Positions 50,416 to 61,519 are shown, numbered from the stretch's first letter. The stretch: DNA of 64,000 bases from Cristatella mucedo (GCA_009760855.2 WPIO01000011.1:3772501-3836500), one strand, 5' to 3'. Notes: a model not told the origin generated them from the sequence alone. Translations and numbers: made by a program.

Positions 50416-50532
50416 ACGAATTATTTAAAGTTTAAAACCCAGAATTAATTTGCATCAGATGTCAATCCCTAATCCTAAGACGTTACACGTTTATGAGTGC
50501 CTACTGCGATCAGGATGAGAACTGGCGATCGG

Positions 50533-50616
50533 CGTTTTGAATAAGCCTTGCAAACCAACCCGTAAAGTATAAAGCATGAAGTGTTACGGGTTGGTTTGCA
50601 AGACTTATTCGAAACG
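50533..50616. repeat. 33-bp inverted repeat between convergent genes of the virus-like element
   Basis: Arms 50533-50565 and 50584-50616 are complementary at 31 of 33 positions, with an 18-bp spacer. The hairpin lies just upstream of the integrase remnant and below the fibre-like gene. It could be a terminator-like or regulatory hairpin of the element, or a small insertion. Confidence 0.7.
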
Positions 50617-50880
50617 TCTCAGGCCTTTTTGAAGACAAAAAAGAATGTGAAAGCATGTATAAATTGATGGGAGGATGCACGCATTTCAAATCTAGAAAAA
50701 TATTCCTAACTGCGATTGAACTTCGTTTATCAAACATACTTGTTCAGATCTATTTTACAAGATATTCGAAGCTATGATTATGATATTTAACACTACTAGA
50801 TATAAAAGTAACATCAGACAGTTTTGAGAGCTATCATTTATACTATTTTACCTACTCCATTCATATAACTATAGAATTGA

Positions 50881-51664
50881 TTAGGAGGAAGTTCCACTAA
50901 TAACTTTGAATCCAACTTGAATTCTAATAAACGCGTCTTGATATCTCCATCTACCATTAACATTAATTATCCTGATGTCACCTGCTCGTAATGTGATATT
51001 CAAGTTTTGACATGAAGGTACGCAGTTATTACCTCCAGCTACATGTAAAGTAACGATTATTATCGAAGACTTATCAATGGTCGTCCAGGCGTAGTTTGGA
51101 GAGAAAGTTATTTCACCTTGCAGCGTACTTTCAGGTAATGACAGCACCACTACTTCGCTAACTCTTCTGTCGTTAGCTGTGTCGGCATAGGATTTGCTAA
51201 CAACATCGGTTGGATTTGGTTGGATTCATCACATTGGTTATCTCATTATTGCCCATGTCTAGGTCATACCCTAGAGGAATTGACTTCAAAAAAACATCTC
51301 GTTTCATAACTCCATAAGGAACGCAAAAGTTATCACCGAGATTAGAAGGATTAGTAGAAGCCGCGTTCTAATTAGTATATGTTATTGCGAATCCTCAAAT
51401 ATTCAAATCTCCAGTCATCGTATCATCCGCTTTATTAACTTTGGAATCCAGTTGACTTTTAACAACCAAATCGTTAGAATTAACAGCAGTGCCAACGTTA
51501 GTCAATCTTTTACCTGATCATTCAATAGTAGATGCGGTAGTGGTAATGGATAATCTTGGAAAGTTCTTATCCGCCTTATTTTTATTCACAGCATCTCCAG
51601 GATTGACTTAATCCTTAATATTTGCCATTTAATTTCTAGTCATATCCAAGTCTGTGTAACTCAT
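50881..51664 (-). pseudogene. Fibre-like protein with repeated MTGDL / LDMGNN motifs, broken
   Basis: The minus strand from about 51664 begins MSYTDLDMT and continues with several units of the type DAVNK...KADDTMTGDL and LDMGNNEITNV. This is the repeat typical of phage-like tail fibres, also seen in animal virus-like elements. In-frame stops interrupt it near 51630, 51610, 51520, 51400 and 51370, and a short duplication near 51215 shifts the frame. The final 89 codons (51150-50881) are open and beta-rich, including GNNCVPSCQNLNITLRAG and GRWRYQDAFI, and look like a C-terminal head. A role in receptor attachment is inference only. Confidence 0.55.
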
Positions 51665-51930
51665 CCCGAAAATGCTGGCAATGTAGTCTCCTTTCTTGAG
51701 CGTTCTATATTATAAATTTCAACTTTAGCTTTATTTACTACTTCTTTGACTAATGGAAACAATCTCTTAACTCTGTCTTTATTGGTTTCTCTAACTGTTT
51801 GCACGTACATTTTTAACGTACAAGTTAAATCGTATCTTTTTCCTCTCTTATTATTGAATCTGCCTTGTTCAGAAATTGGACTAAACTCAAAATCGTAGTG
51901 CCTCAGTGTCATCCTCGAGAAGGTATACAA
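51661..51930 (-). CDS. Unassigned small ORF of the virus-like element
   Basis: A 90-codon minus-strand ORF, basic, with a predicted C-terminal amphipathic helix around RLFPLVKEVVNKAKVEIYN. It sits between the nuclease-like and fibre-like genes and overlaps the start of the latter by a few bases, as in compact viral gene layouts. I do not recognise the family. It may be the 3' part of a larger frameshifted gene. Confidence 0.35.
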   Translation of the reverse strand: MYTFSRMTLRHYDFEFSPISEQGRFNNKRGKRYDLTCTLKMYVQTVRETNKDRVKRLFPLVKEVVNKAKVEIYNIERSRKETTLPAFSG

Positions 51931-51969
51931 ATGAAGATTTACTTATTGGCATGTCAACGTCTTCTTCTC

Positions 51970-52490
51970 TGGGTATTCTAACTTTACCTGCAGCGATATA
52001 ATATTTAGGCTTATTAAAGCAATTCTAACCAGAAATACAGATTTAAAATTCGCAGAATAAACGTTCTTTCATTTCCAATGCATTTAATCCTAGTAAATAT
52101 TGCACTTCATATTGCGGAAGAATCTCGTCTTTATTCAAGCGTCTAGACCATAGATATTTTATTTCTACAAGTTTTTAGACTCTCCATCGTGAATCATACC
52201 ATCAGGACTATAAAGATAAAATTAATCTATAGAGAAGCAGTCATTAGCGTTCGTTATACTTTTAAATTTCATTTCTAGTAACTTAGCGACTATGTGCTCA
52301 AACGTTTTTTTCAAAAATTATTGGTGCTCTTAATTATATAGATCGATTGCTTATATATTCCTCAACTTTTTTGCATGCCATTTCTTGAATAACTTGTTCG
52401 CCAGTTTTACATTTCCAAAGACTACATCGTTGCCTAATATCAAATATAGTTCAAATTCGCCGACGTTTAATCTCATAAGCTCTCTAACCA
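51970..52490 (-). pseudogene. YqaJ-like (PD-(D/E)xK) exonuclease remnant
   Basis: The minus strand shows YSPDGMIHDG (Asp codon 52201-52203), then VEIKYLWSRRLNKDE (Glu codon 52163-52165), then YEVQYLLGLNALEMKE. The order P-D-G, E-I-K, then a Gln-containing helix is the signature of YqaJ/lambda-type recombinase exonucleases common in large DNA viruses. A stop and a frameshift separate the PDG and EIK parts, with more stops upstream. Its upstream part meets the 5' end of the inserted L2 LINE near 52490. Confidence 0.5.
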
Positions 52491-55050
52491 CTCATCGAAC
52501 ACGTTAATCATACCACCCACGTCTGTGGCCACATTCTAGATCTCGTGATCACTAAGGATATCCTCCCCACTGACCTTGTGGTGTGCCCACTGACCCTCTC
52601 AGATCATTGTTCGGTCTCGTTTACTGCTCCTGCTCCCTCGTACGCACAGGGCAATGTCGAATTTGCCAAACGACGTAACTTACAAAGCATTGACATAGAC
52701 AAGTTTTTGAAATCTGTTTGTGATGCAGGTCTTCTTGATCTGCTTTCAGACTCGCCCGGCAGCCTCGATACCCTCACTGATGCGATGAACATGACACTCT
52801 GGAGTGCTCTTGACAAGCATGCTCCCGTTCGCTCTATCCGTGTTCATAGTCGTGGAGATTCCTTTAAATTTACAAAAAACTCCTTAAGATGCGCCGGGTT
52901 AAGCGCAGGCTAGAACGTCGTTTCAAGAAATCGTGGTCTGATGCAGATCTAGTCAATTTTAAAGACTTCCTTCGAGTTTACATCCGAAAGCTTAAAAAAC
53001 CAGGGTTTCTTTTTTCATTAGAAAGCTGAATTCCTGCCAGTCGGACACTTGACAGATTTATAAGACAGTAAACCATTTACTGGCCAATGCTGTCAGGTCT
53101 GACTCCCCAGATATTAAGGGCTCAGCCGAAACGTTTTCAGCCTTCTTTACTGAAAAAATTGTGCACATTCGTGCCTCCATTAAGCCCCCTCCGACCAAAG
53201 CAATCGCCGTTCCTCAACCTTTGACCTTCCTTAAAAGGTTCTCGGACGTTTCTGCAAGCGATGTGGCTGCCTTAATAAGGTCTAGCAAAAAGAGCTCGTC
53301 TTCTGAAGACCCCATACCTTCATCTCTGTGGTCTTCGCTAGCTGACCAACTTAGCCCTGCCATAACCAAGATTTGTAATGCTTCTTTGGGAAAAGGGGTC
53401 GTCCCCAAGTCCTTCAAATCGGCAATCGTTAGACCTATTCTTAAAAAGCCTGGATTAGACGCAGAGGTCCTAGCAAACTATCGTCCAGCTTCCCTTCTTC
53501 CGTTCTTATCAAAGATTCTTGAAAAGATTGTTGCTAGGCAGCTGGTTGAACATATTGAAAATAATGGAATGTCAGAAACATTTCAATCGGGGTTCAAGAG
53601 GCAGCACTCTACTGAAACTGCTCTCCTCCGTGTTAACAATGACAATCTACGTGGCAACGACGACGGGAATGTCACTGCCCTAGCTCTGCTAGATCTGTCT
53701 GCTGCCTTCGACACCATTGATCACGAAGTTCTGCTTGAAGGATTGAGAACAACGATCGGTCTGGCAGACGAAGCACTGGCGAGGTTTAAATCGTACTTGT
53801 CTGATCGTGTTCAATCCGTGTCGTGTGGAGGTCAGGTCTCAGACACGAGAAGGGTCACCTGTGGAGTCCCTCAAGGGTCTGTACTTGGTCCCTTGCTGTT
53901 CTCCATTTATACACAACCTCTGGGAAAAATGATTACGGCCCACGGAATAGGATATCACTTCTATGCTGACGATACTCAGTTTTATTTGTCATTCAAACCG
54001 TCGGAATCTGCTGCGGCAACTGAGAAACTGAATGCTTGCCTTGCCGATATTCGATCCTGGATGTCGGAAAACTTCCTGAAATTAAACTCGATTGGTGAAA
54101 TTAAACCCGATGATAAAACCGAACCGCTGCTCATAGGACACCCTAAGCCTGTGGCTGGATTATTAGGCTTTGCTCTTCTAATAGGTGATGCAGTTGTGCG
54201 GCCATCACCACGTGCTCGAAATTTAGGTGTCGTGTTCGACAGCTGCCTCAATCTCAAAAGCTTCATTCAGAAGACTGCCTCTACAGCTAGCCATCACATC
54301 CGATCCCTATCCAAGATTAGGAGCTGTCTCCTGCAGTGGCTTGTAAACAATTTAAATAGCTCTCTAGTTCTGTCTCGGCTTGATTATTGTAATTCCCTTT
54401 TGGCTTGGCTGCCAAAGAAAGCTATAATGCCACTACAGCGGACAATGAATATGGCTGTAAGGCTGGTCTTCAAGTCCCAGCGGTTTGAGCACGTGTCTCT
54501 TTTGCTGAAGGAGCTAGGATGGTTGCCGGTTGAGCAAAGGACACAGAGCAAAGTTCTTATGCTGACAAACAAGGCCCGCCACGGCTTGGCTCCTTTATAC
54601 CTAGCTGAGCTGCTGCATCAGTTTCAGCCTGTTCGCGCCCTCAGGTCCTGTGTGGACAATAAATTAGCTGTCCCATAGCAGCCCTTCGCTTAAAGACAGT
54701 TGGCGACAGAAGCTTTAGCTCTGCAGGTCCTAGACTGTGGAACTCGCTTCCACAATTCTTACGCAACGATAACTACTCTTCTACTGCCGACTATGGCACA
54801 TCCTTTTCAGCGGTCCTGAGCTGCTACTTCTATGCTACTCACTACCTCAACTGCTCTCCTGACTCTGCTATGCTTCCCACTTTCTCTTTGTTGCGTGAGA
54901 CGAAGTCTGTTGGCTACCGAATGCGTACCGAAAGCCGCTTAGGTTGTGAGTTCGCTATACAAAACTCTCCTGCGTAACACCCACGTGGTCTTTATGACTT
55001 TGTGGAGTTACAGACGGAGATACATTACATCGCTACATTGCTCTATTTAT
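52487..55050 (+). mobile_element. L2 LINE type B with a long open reverse transcriptase, inserted in the virus-like element
   Basis: Starts near the end of the endonuclease domain (HVCGHILDLVIT, then LSDHCSVSF). It is frameshifted between 52913 and 53161, then open for 505 codons (53161-54678). The RT contains [46 protein letters not shown] and [15 protein letters not shown] short insertion at about 54676 breaks the C terminus, which resumes as GPRLWNSLPQFLRND-type codons. It ends GGAGATACATTACAT near 55030. This is the best-preserved RT in the window, but it lacks most of the endonuclease. Confidence 0.85.
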
Positions 55051-55059
55051 CTACATTAA

Positions 55060-55760
55060 AAATTAGTTTAAATCAATCGATGGGAATTTCGAACTAAGGG
55101 TGGTTTCAATGCTCTGAAAGCAGCACCATCGCCATTAACTATGAGATCGAGTTCAGTTTCAGAAACCATGATGCTGTGTACTTTACATCCGCTAGCATTT
55201 GGATTAGTCTTACACTTGATAGTGACATCTATAATGTCAGTATTTCTTAGAGATTTCTCGTTGAATCCAAGATCGATTACGTGAAAGTGATACAGCGAAA
55301 CGTAATCAGGAAGAGCGATTCCTATTCCTGCTACGTTTTCGCTAAGCCCCTAGGAACTGTTTCCTAAACTGAGTCAAATCCATGTAAGCCATAGAGCATT
55401 GAGCTTGAGGGAAGCTGTTTATGCGCATCTGGGAATTCTGGGAATTGACTTCCACCTCCAGGTAGCGCTGCAATGCTTTCTACGTTAGCTTGATTGAATA
55501 CTGTGCTTTTAGCAGTATAAATATTATACTTATTATTCGTACTTTGAAATGCAACTATGAGCCACGTAAGTTTTTCATCATACGCTTGAACGTTTAGCCT
55601 ATACGTTTGCTGAAGAACATCGGTTATAGTTGAGACTTCGTGCCTTTTATTCCTGTAAATGAGTTTAATTCTATTATTCGACTCTCACGTTTTGCCGATT
55701 AGGGGTCACTGTATAGAGATGCAAAGCTTAACTTTAGGGATAATTAGGCGAAGCTTATCG
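55060..55760 (-). pseudogene. Capsid-like protein fragment of the virus-like element
   Basis: Two minus-strand frames look coding. One (about 55690-55380) contains DEKLTWLIVAFQS and TVFNQANVESIAALPGG. The other (about 55330-55060) contains LPDYVSLYHFHVIDLGFNEK followed by a Lys/Thr/Asn-rich C terminus. The pattern resembles capsid-like jelly-roll proteins of Polinton-related elements in animal genomes: a strand of the form W-L-I-V-A-F-Q, then an Asn-rich loop and Phe-x-x-x-Asn, and a C-terminal V-I-D-(L/C). This is a judgement from pattern memory, not alignment. A frameshift near 55360 splits it. Confidence 0.35.
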
Positions 55761-55839
55761 AGGAATACTCTAGCACCACTAGTTATGTTAGCTGCAGGAG
55801 CAACTGCAGGAGCAACTGCCGGAGCAACGGCAAAGTGCA

Positions 55840-56312
55840 AATTAAATGAATGTCCAAACAAATTGTAAAAGTGGCTGAATCGTAGAATCGTGAAATCAGG
55901 CAATAGACTTGTGGTTTGTGGTTCTCTGCATGGTTCGTATCGCTGGGCTCGCCGGCAAACTGCCGGTGCAGGCAGGCCGGTAGTACCCTGAACCACACAA
56001 GGGTCTAACAGCTGGTGGCTGTGGTCTGTGTTTTAGCTGTGGTCTGATGGCTGTGGCCTAGGGACAGGCCGGCTTTGTCCTCCCATCAACTCAAGAGGAT
56101 GAGTGGTGGCGGGGAGTCGAGTGGGAGACGGGGCCGAAAGGAGCCGTGCGCCCTTGGGCTCCGTACGTGGTACGTCGGTGTTGGGCATCGGCTGGCGTTC
56201 TGCAGTGCAGACAAGAACAAACTACAAGACTTGCATAGCAAATTGAATAAATGTCCAAACAAGTTGCAAAAGGGCTGAATCATAAAATCGTGAAATCAGG
56301 CATCAGACTGTC
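55840..56312 (+). repeat. Direct repeats of about 75 bp, 400 bp apart
   Basis: 55843-55915 and 56238-56312 share AATGAATGTCCAAACAAATT, GGCTGAATC and AAATCGTGAAATCAGGCA with few differences. They bracket repeat Y copy 2. This may be a tandem duplication or the paired ends of an insertion. A 12-bp tandem (GCAGGAGCAACT) at 55791-55830 precedes the first copy. Confidence 0.55.
56090..56235 (+). repeat. Dispersed repeat Y, copy 2
   Basis: GAGTCGAGTGGGAGACGGGG, AGGAGCCGTGCGCCCTTGGG and TGTTGGGCATCGGCTGGCGT match copy 1. Confidence 0.6.
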
Positions 56313-56749
56313 GCCTCTCGTTTTGGAGGTCGTGATTCCAACTCTCAAGGACGACAAGACAAACTGACAGAAAGCGGCTCTTAGACAATGCTGCACCCAG
56401 GGCCGAGAAAACTGTGCTGGCTATGCCTGCTGACAATGCCGGATAGATGCACTCATCAGCAAAGGTATTTGTGCTTTCTACGTCCCAAAAAACTGCACGC
56501 TTTGAGAGCGGCTTGCATCGCCGGTCAATTTTCTAATTTTTGTGGAACAGAATGTGACTGCTGATGTGGAATGGAACGTTTCAGAGTAGCTTCGTCTGCT
56601 TCCTCTACGTCACTCGGCGATCGCTTCGTCTGCGTCACTCGGCGATCGCTTCATTCTGGACGCGAAAGGACACTGCTGGTCCCCAATCAGCTCGCCACCA
56701 GCAAAGCTCCAGTCAGCAGACAGCGAAAGGCAGAATTCGTATGTGTGCC

Positions 56750-56975
56750 ATACCGGAGCCAGGATTTTCCTCTAGGTGATCAGGACCAGCAAAATCTTTC
56801 TGTAGGGAAGCAACACCGGCAAGATCTCCAAGTAGGCGGGGCCAGGCTCGCAATTAATGAAAAAGAATTATAGCGCAAAATCATAAGCTTTTATTCGGCT
56901 ATTACTCAGCGGTTTTCTCTTTGAATGGAATTTAAGCATAATTTCTTCGTTAGTGACGGTCATGAGGCCGTGCAC
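56750..56975 (+). repeat. Dispersed repeat X, copy 3
   Basis: Three 30-35-bp sub-units (ATTTTCCTCTAGGTGATCAG, CAGCAAAATCTTTCTGTAGG, GCAAGATCTCCAAGTAGGCG) precede AATTAATGAAAAAGAATTAT and GGAATTTAAGCATAATTTCT. Confidence 0.6.
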
Positions 56976-57012
56976 GAATAGGATATAGGCCCGGCTCGTT
57001 GCCCGGATGTAC

Positions 57013-57112
57013 AGGGGCGGAGGAGGAGGAGGAGGAGGAGGAGGAGGAGGAGGAGGGGGAGGAGGAGGAGGAGGAGGAGGAGGAGGAGGAGGAGGAGGAG
57101 GAGGAGGAGGTT
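57013..57112. repeat. (GGA)n microsatellite
   Basis: About 33 GGA units with a single GGG interruption at about 57055. It yields polyglutamate, polyglycine or polyproline ORFs in the different frames and strands. Confidence 0.95.
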
Positions 57113-57274
57113 GGCTCAGGCTCGGCCAGTACTGTACGCGTGCAAGTATGTCAATACGCACCTGCGTTTTCACCTCTGCTAAGCCGCAAATAGTAAGTAG
57201 GCTGCTAGGAGTGCTTTATAGGATGTATTCAAAGCCTGGGCGGCTTTCGGAGCCCGTACTTATTCAAAAGACTC

Positions 57275-57570
57275 TATTTCACACTGTCGTTTGGTCGCAC
57301 AGCAGAGAGCCATCCGATGTCCAACACAGTTTATTACCAACGCGCGGAGCCGAAGAGCACACGGCTCCCCTTGGCCCCTACTCTCACACGACTCCCCACT
57401 CCTCCAATCTCCAGTCCAACATCTCCCCACCAGCGGGTTACCGGCCTGTGTCCATGCCACATCACTGGCGGACCACAGCTGTGCACCGGCCGACCCTGAT
57501 ATTGAATCCACCATCTGGCCACCAGCAGGTTACTGGCCTGTGTCCACGCCACATCTCAGGGGCTCATCAG
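57275..57570 (-). repeat. Dispersed repeat Y, copy 3, with internal tandem
   Basis: An inverted copy of the 22-kb element. The segment GGTTACCGGCCTGTGTCCAT, with its continuation to CCACATC, occurs twice (about 57438 and 57530), so one part is tandemly duplicated. Confidence 0.6.
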
Positions 57571-57580
57571 AGGAGCCGGC

Positions 57581-57609
57581 ATACAATACATACATACATA
57601 CGTACATAC
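57581..57609. repeat. (CATA)n microsatellite
   Basis: About seven imperfect CATA units. Confidence 0.85.
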
Positions 57610-57639
57610 GAACTACACACGCTATATCGAGACATGAAG

Positions 57640-58015
57640 AATCATAGCTGCATCTCAGGAGAGCAGTCAAGGAATTGAGTAGCATAGATATAGCGGCTCA
57701 GGTCGGCTGGAATTGTTACACCAGAGTTGGAATCGGGAGAGAAGATATCGCTGCGATGGAATTTTTTGAAAGTGAGTTCCACAGTTTAGGATCTGCAGAG
57801 CGAAAGCTTCTATCGCCAACTGTACGCGGTGTAAGCGGACGATAGATAAGAGCAGCCCATCCATTGTCCGTAGACATATCATCCATTGTCCGTAGACATA
57901 TCATCCGAGGGTACGAGAGAGGCCGATGCTTGTGGCAGAAGTTCAGCTTGGTAAGTAATGGAGCTTGTGAATCGGAATAAGAATGTTGCTGTGGAGCCTG
58001 AGCAACCAACCTGAG
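57640..58015 (-). mobile_element. L2-like LINE, diverged 3' fragment
   Basis: The minus strand contains TVGDRSFRSADPKLWNSL and LRTMD, equivalent to the type B C-terminal region. A second minus fragment at about 58790-59000 reads LKLNVYDNKL like the FLKLNxDK segment and may be the other end of the same copy. Confidence 0.5.
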
Positions 58016-58019
58016 CCCT

Positions 58020-59480
58020 CGTAGCTAATTGAGAAAATAAGTCACGTCGCTGAATATTTTGTATTTTTCAACTAACCTTGAAGCCGTAGAACATTGTAAC
58101 GGCATCGCCAGCTAAACCAGCCGAATTGTAGCGGTTAATTATCATTATTCGCGACTATGCGACCATAGGATCCATGATTCCCCAGGCCGTATAATGGGCC
58201 GAAGCCCTGAGATAGGGGTGGAGAGTCGGGATTCGGCATCCTCGGGGCATCCGGGCCTTGGAGTTGACTTGAGCTCTAGGCCACGAAGCCGTCGATGTAC
58301 GTCATGGCCGCTGTTGAACGCCTGTAGCCGTCCGCTGGTGTGTTAATAGACTTGCCTGCATTATATTACGGAGCTGATTTGCCACGTTGTGAGCGCTCGT
58401 CGGCGCTGCCGCGTTTCTACAACTGTCGGCACACCTGCGTGCATCGGTGCAGCACCTACAAGTAATAAGCCGCTCTAAAACGTTCAGGCGTCACGGGAAT
58501 TCCTCGGCTGAGACCAGCACCGTTATGAGCGCTGTGTTTTCGGCCTAGTCTTGACCGGAAGCTGCACACCACGTTTGTAACATCATCGCCAGCTATAGAC
58601 GCTTAAAGGCTTTTTGTCGGCAGCCATGCCAAAGCTGAATTTTATTGGTCTTGCTTAGACGGAACCAGGCAGCTAGTACGACTTTTAGCCACTAGATACC
58701 TCCTAGATAGGTGGCTAGATAAATCTTGGGCGAGGATCGAATGAGACCACCAGCGGCGGTGGAAGCGGCTCTTCTTCTGAGGGAACTTTTAAACTTGACG
58801 TAGTCTCCAAATAGAATACCCAGATTTCAAGCACACGGCGACAGTCGCACTAGAGCAGGGCCGATCAGAAGAAAAAATTAACTTCGAGTTCAGCAGTACG
58901 GTCGTGGTGACATGTAATGAAGAGTTTGTTATCGTAGACGTTTAGCTTAAGTGCAATGTTTCCTATCAGATGAACGACCTACTGAACAATTTGGAATTTA
59001 GCTTATCTTAAAGGTTCCGGTAAGCTTGAATTAAAATTAAAATGCAAGACCAAGGTCGCAACTTTCATGGTTCTGAACCAGTCACTACTGAACATTAGCA
59101 GCCCACTCTTCGAGAGACATGACTCCAGAAGTATAATTAAATTAGTTGCTCGACAGGAGATCCGCTGGAACTCTACCGATACTCACGTACATTAGCAGCC
59201 AACATGTGTGGACCTAAGCCCGTATGCTGCAGCAGGTGGCAGTCGCGGACTTTCCAAATCGACGACAAGTAGATGGAAAGCAGCCAAGGCCAGAGGTCAG
59301 GCGATGAGAGTATCAGCTTTGCTCTACAATGTGAATCTCCAGAGGCGGGCAAGAGTGCTGTGCTATGCAGCTGGGAATCCAGAAATAGAGGGCATCTGTA
59401 AACAAAACGTTTCACGGCAACGCAGAGCACCGTTTTCGATGCGCTTTATCATACATCCTCGAAGTACAATAAAAAACAAT
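58020..59480. other. Unassigned stretch with a decayed LINE piece
   Basis: 58020-58780 shows nothing recognisable. 58790-59000 (minus) resembles a decayed LINE. 59200-59470 has short frames only. Confidence 0.35.
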
Positions 59481-59484
59481 ACTA

Positions 59485-59529
59485 GCTAACTTAGCAGCCT
59501 TTTTTGTATAGCGACAGAAGAGCCTTTAT
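59485..59529 (-). mobile_element. SINE family S1, left half, split by LINE insertion
   Basis: TAGCTAACTTAGCAGCC and TATAGCGACAGAAGAGCC match the S1 left part. The matching right half resumes at about 60946 after the LINE. Confidence 0.7.
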
Positions 59530-60945
59530 GGCGATAACCTACTTGGGAATGCAAGCGTAGGTGGAGTGTCTCTACTTGTTTTGCTCGATCTTTCGGCAGC
59601 TTTTTATACTGTCGATCACAAAGTTCTTCTAGAGCGCCTCTCATCTCGCCTGGGCATCACTGGCACTGCTCTGCAATGGTTCAGGTCCTATCTCAGTGGG
59701 AGACTCCAGAGTTTTGATATGAATGGACAAATATCTTCCAAGATACCTCTGAAATTTGGGGTACCTCAGGGCTCCGTGCTAGGTCCTGTTATTTTGACAG
59801 TTTATACTCTCCCTCTTGCTGATGTGATTGCCAAGCATTATCTAGGCTTTCACTTCTATGCAGATGACACTCAGTTGTACCTTTGCTTTGATCCCTCCCA
59901 GCCTTCGAGCACCTCAAATTCTCTTAACTCACTTGCTGCATGTATCGATGACAACCACACGTGGATGGCAGCACATTTTCTAAAACTATACGATGATCAA
60001 ACTAACTAACTAGCAATGAGAAAACCCAGTATGATTCAGAAATTTGAAAAGCTAACGCTCAAAATTGGCTCTGCCAGCATATCTCCTGTTGAATCAGCTC
60101 GAAATTTTGGTGTCATGTTCGCAGGTGACCTCTCGTCTGACGGCCACATCAGCTCCATAATCAAGTCTGCCTAATGTCAGCTACATAACATTGCTAAAAT
60201 TTGGGCTTGTTTAGATAAGGATACCACGTCCAAGTTGGTCCATGCATTTGTGACATCCCGTCTTGACTTCTGTGACTCACTGCATACTGACCTACTGGCA
60301 TGTGCGATCAGGTGATTGCAGCTGGTGCAAAACTCTGCAGCTAGGCTTGTCTGTCGTGAGCGTCGCAGTTGCCACATCACACCACTTCTCGCCGACCTGC
60401 ATTGGCTACCAGTCAAGCAACGGATTGACTTCAAGGTTTTGTCGCTCACTTTTAGGTCCCTTCATTCTTTGGCTCCAGCCTATCTCTCAGATCTACTCCC
60501 CCATCAGGCCAAGCATCGTACCACCCGCTTTTCGGAATCCAGCAGTCTACAAATACCCCGTACAAACCTCAAATCCTTTTGAGACCGTGCATTTAGTTCG
60601 TATGCTCCATATCCCTGGAACTCCCTCCCGACCTGCGTCAGAACATCCCCTGACCTGACCACATTTAAAAAGAATTTAAAAACACACCTATTTAGGACAG
60701 CATTTAGCAGGTCCATGTGATTCGTCCTTGATGTGCTTATGCGTGCTTACACTGTGCATGCTGCCACTAACCACACTTGCATGCTGACCCTGTGCTAGTC
60801 ACCCCTAACCATGCTATTCATTTGTTTATCAAGCATGATATTACTCACCATTCGATCGCGTTCCTTTGCAGCAAATGTAAAGCGCCTAGAAAGAGATTGG
60901 GTTCTCTGAGGGCGCTTTATCAGGTGCATTATTATTATTATAACC
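59530..60945 (+). mobile_element. L2 LINE type A, 5'-truncated copy inserted in a SINE
   Basis: Begins in the RT before motif A (LLDLSAAFYTVDHK) and continues through [20 protein letters not shown] and [14 protein letters not shown] to the 3' UTR and ATT tail. It has stops near 60007 and 60172 and a frameshift near 60318. The two flanks are the two halves of one S1-type SINE. Confidence 0.85.
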
Positions 60946-61065
60946 ACCACTTGCAGTAGCGATAAAGGATCGCACGCCTCAGGATTAAAACATAACCTAC
61001 GACCACGGGAAAGAGGTCGGGAATCGTCGGCATCCACCTTACCCAGCGTGCCATCACGGCTCACC
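60946..61065 (-). mobile_element. SINE family S1, right half, split by LINE insertion
   Basis: ACCACCACTTGCAGTAGCGA, TAAAGGATCGC and the terminal GTGCCATCACGGCTCACC match S1 downstream of the break at 59529. The B-box region carries a small insertion. Confidence 0.7.
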
Positions 61066-61519
61066 TTAGAGTGTATCGGGTTACCTACGACTATATAAAG
61101 CGAAGCGTTATTCGCGCTCTGGATCATAAGATTCCAAATGCTTGAATCCTGCTAGCGGCTTTTGCTATTGAAGTTTACCGTATTCAATAACATGCTAGTG
61201 CAGCGTGCCTGCGAGGCACTACGTACGAGGGAGTGACAAGCGTATACGTGTACAGTACGTGCGTCGGGCAATGGAAAAACTAGCTGCTACTGCTCGCACT
61301 GATGTGTTACTGCTCGCACTGATCTGCGACCTCCGCTTCGCGCCAGTCCGTTTTGGAGGGCAGCACTGGCTATGTCAACTTGTAGAATAGGCCATGAACA
61401 CCAATTCAATTTAATTGTCGTGCTCTTGCCTTTAGAGCTCGTGTAGACGTTCCTAGAGAATTTTGTGTGCACTGATTACCCAACTGCAAATGCGGCTGAA
61501 CAGGCAGTCTAATTTGTAG

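Larger units (their letters stand above)
47650..55840. mobile_element. Degraded Polinton/Maverick-like or adintovirus-like integrated element
   Basis: An AT-rich island of about 5.3 kb of own sequence, excluding later insertions, stands out from the GC-richer flanks. Its coding-like stretches form a plus-strand set (47.68-49.49 kb) and a minus-strand set (55.8-49.75 kb) that converge. Identifiable parts are a retroviral-type integrase of the Polinton class, a fibre-like protein, a YqaJ-like nuclease and a capsid-like protein. All are broken by stops and frameshifts. No protein-primed DNA polymerase B was found, so the copy is partial. A hAT-type element (48352-48669) and an L2 LINE (52.49-55.05 kb) interrupt it. 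Terminal inverted repeats were not located with confidence. Listed as an ancient viral-type insertion, not an active one. Confidence 0.65.

Noticed and set aside
57007-57678. Poly-Gly, poly-Glu and poly-Pro ORFs
   Set aside because: They arise from the (GGA)n microsatellite.
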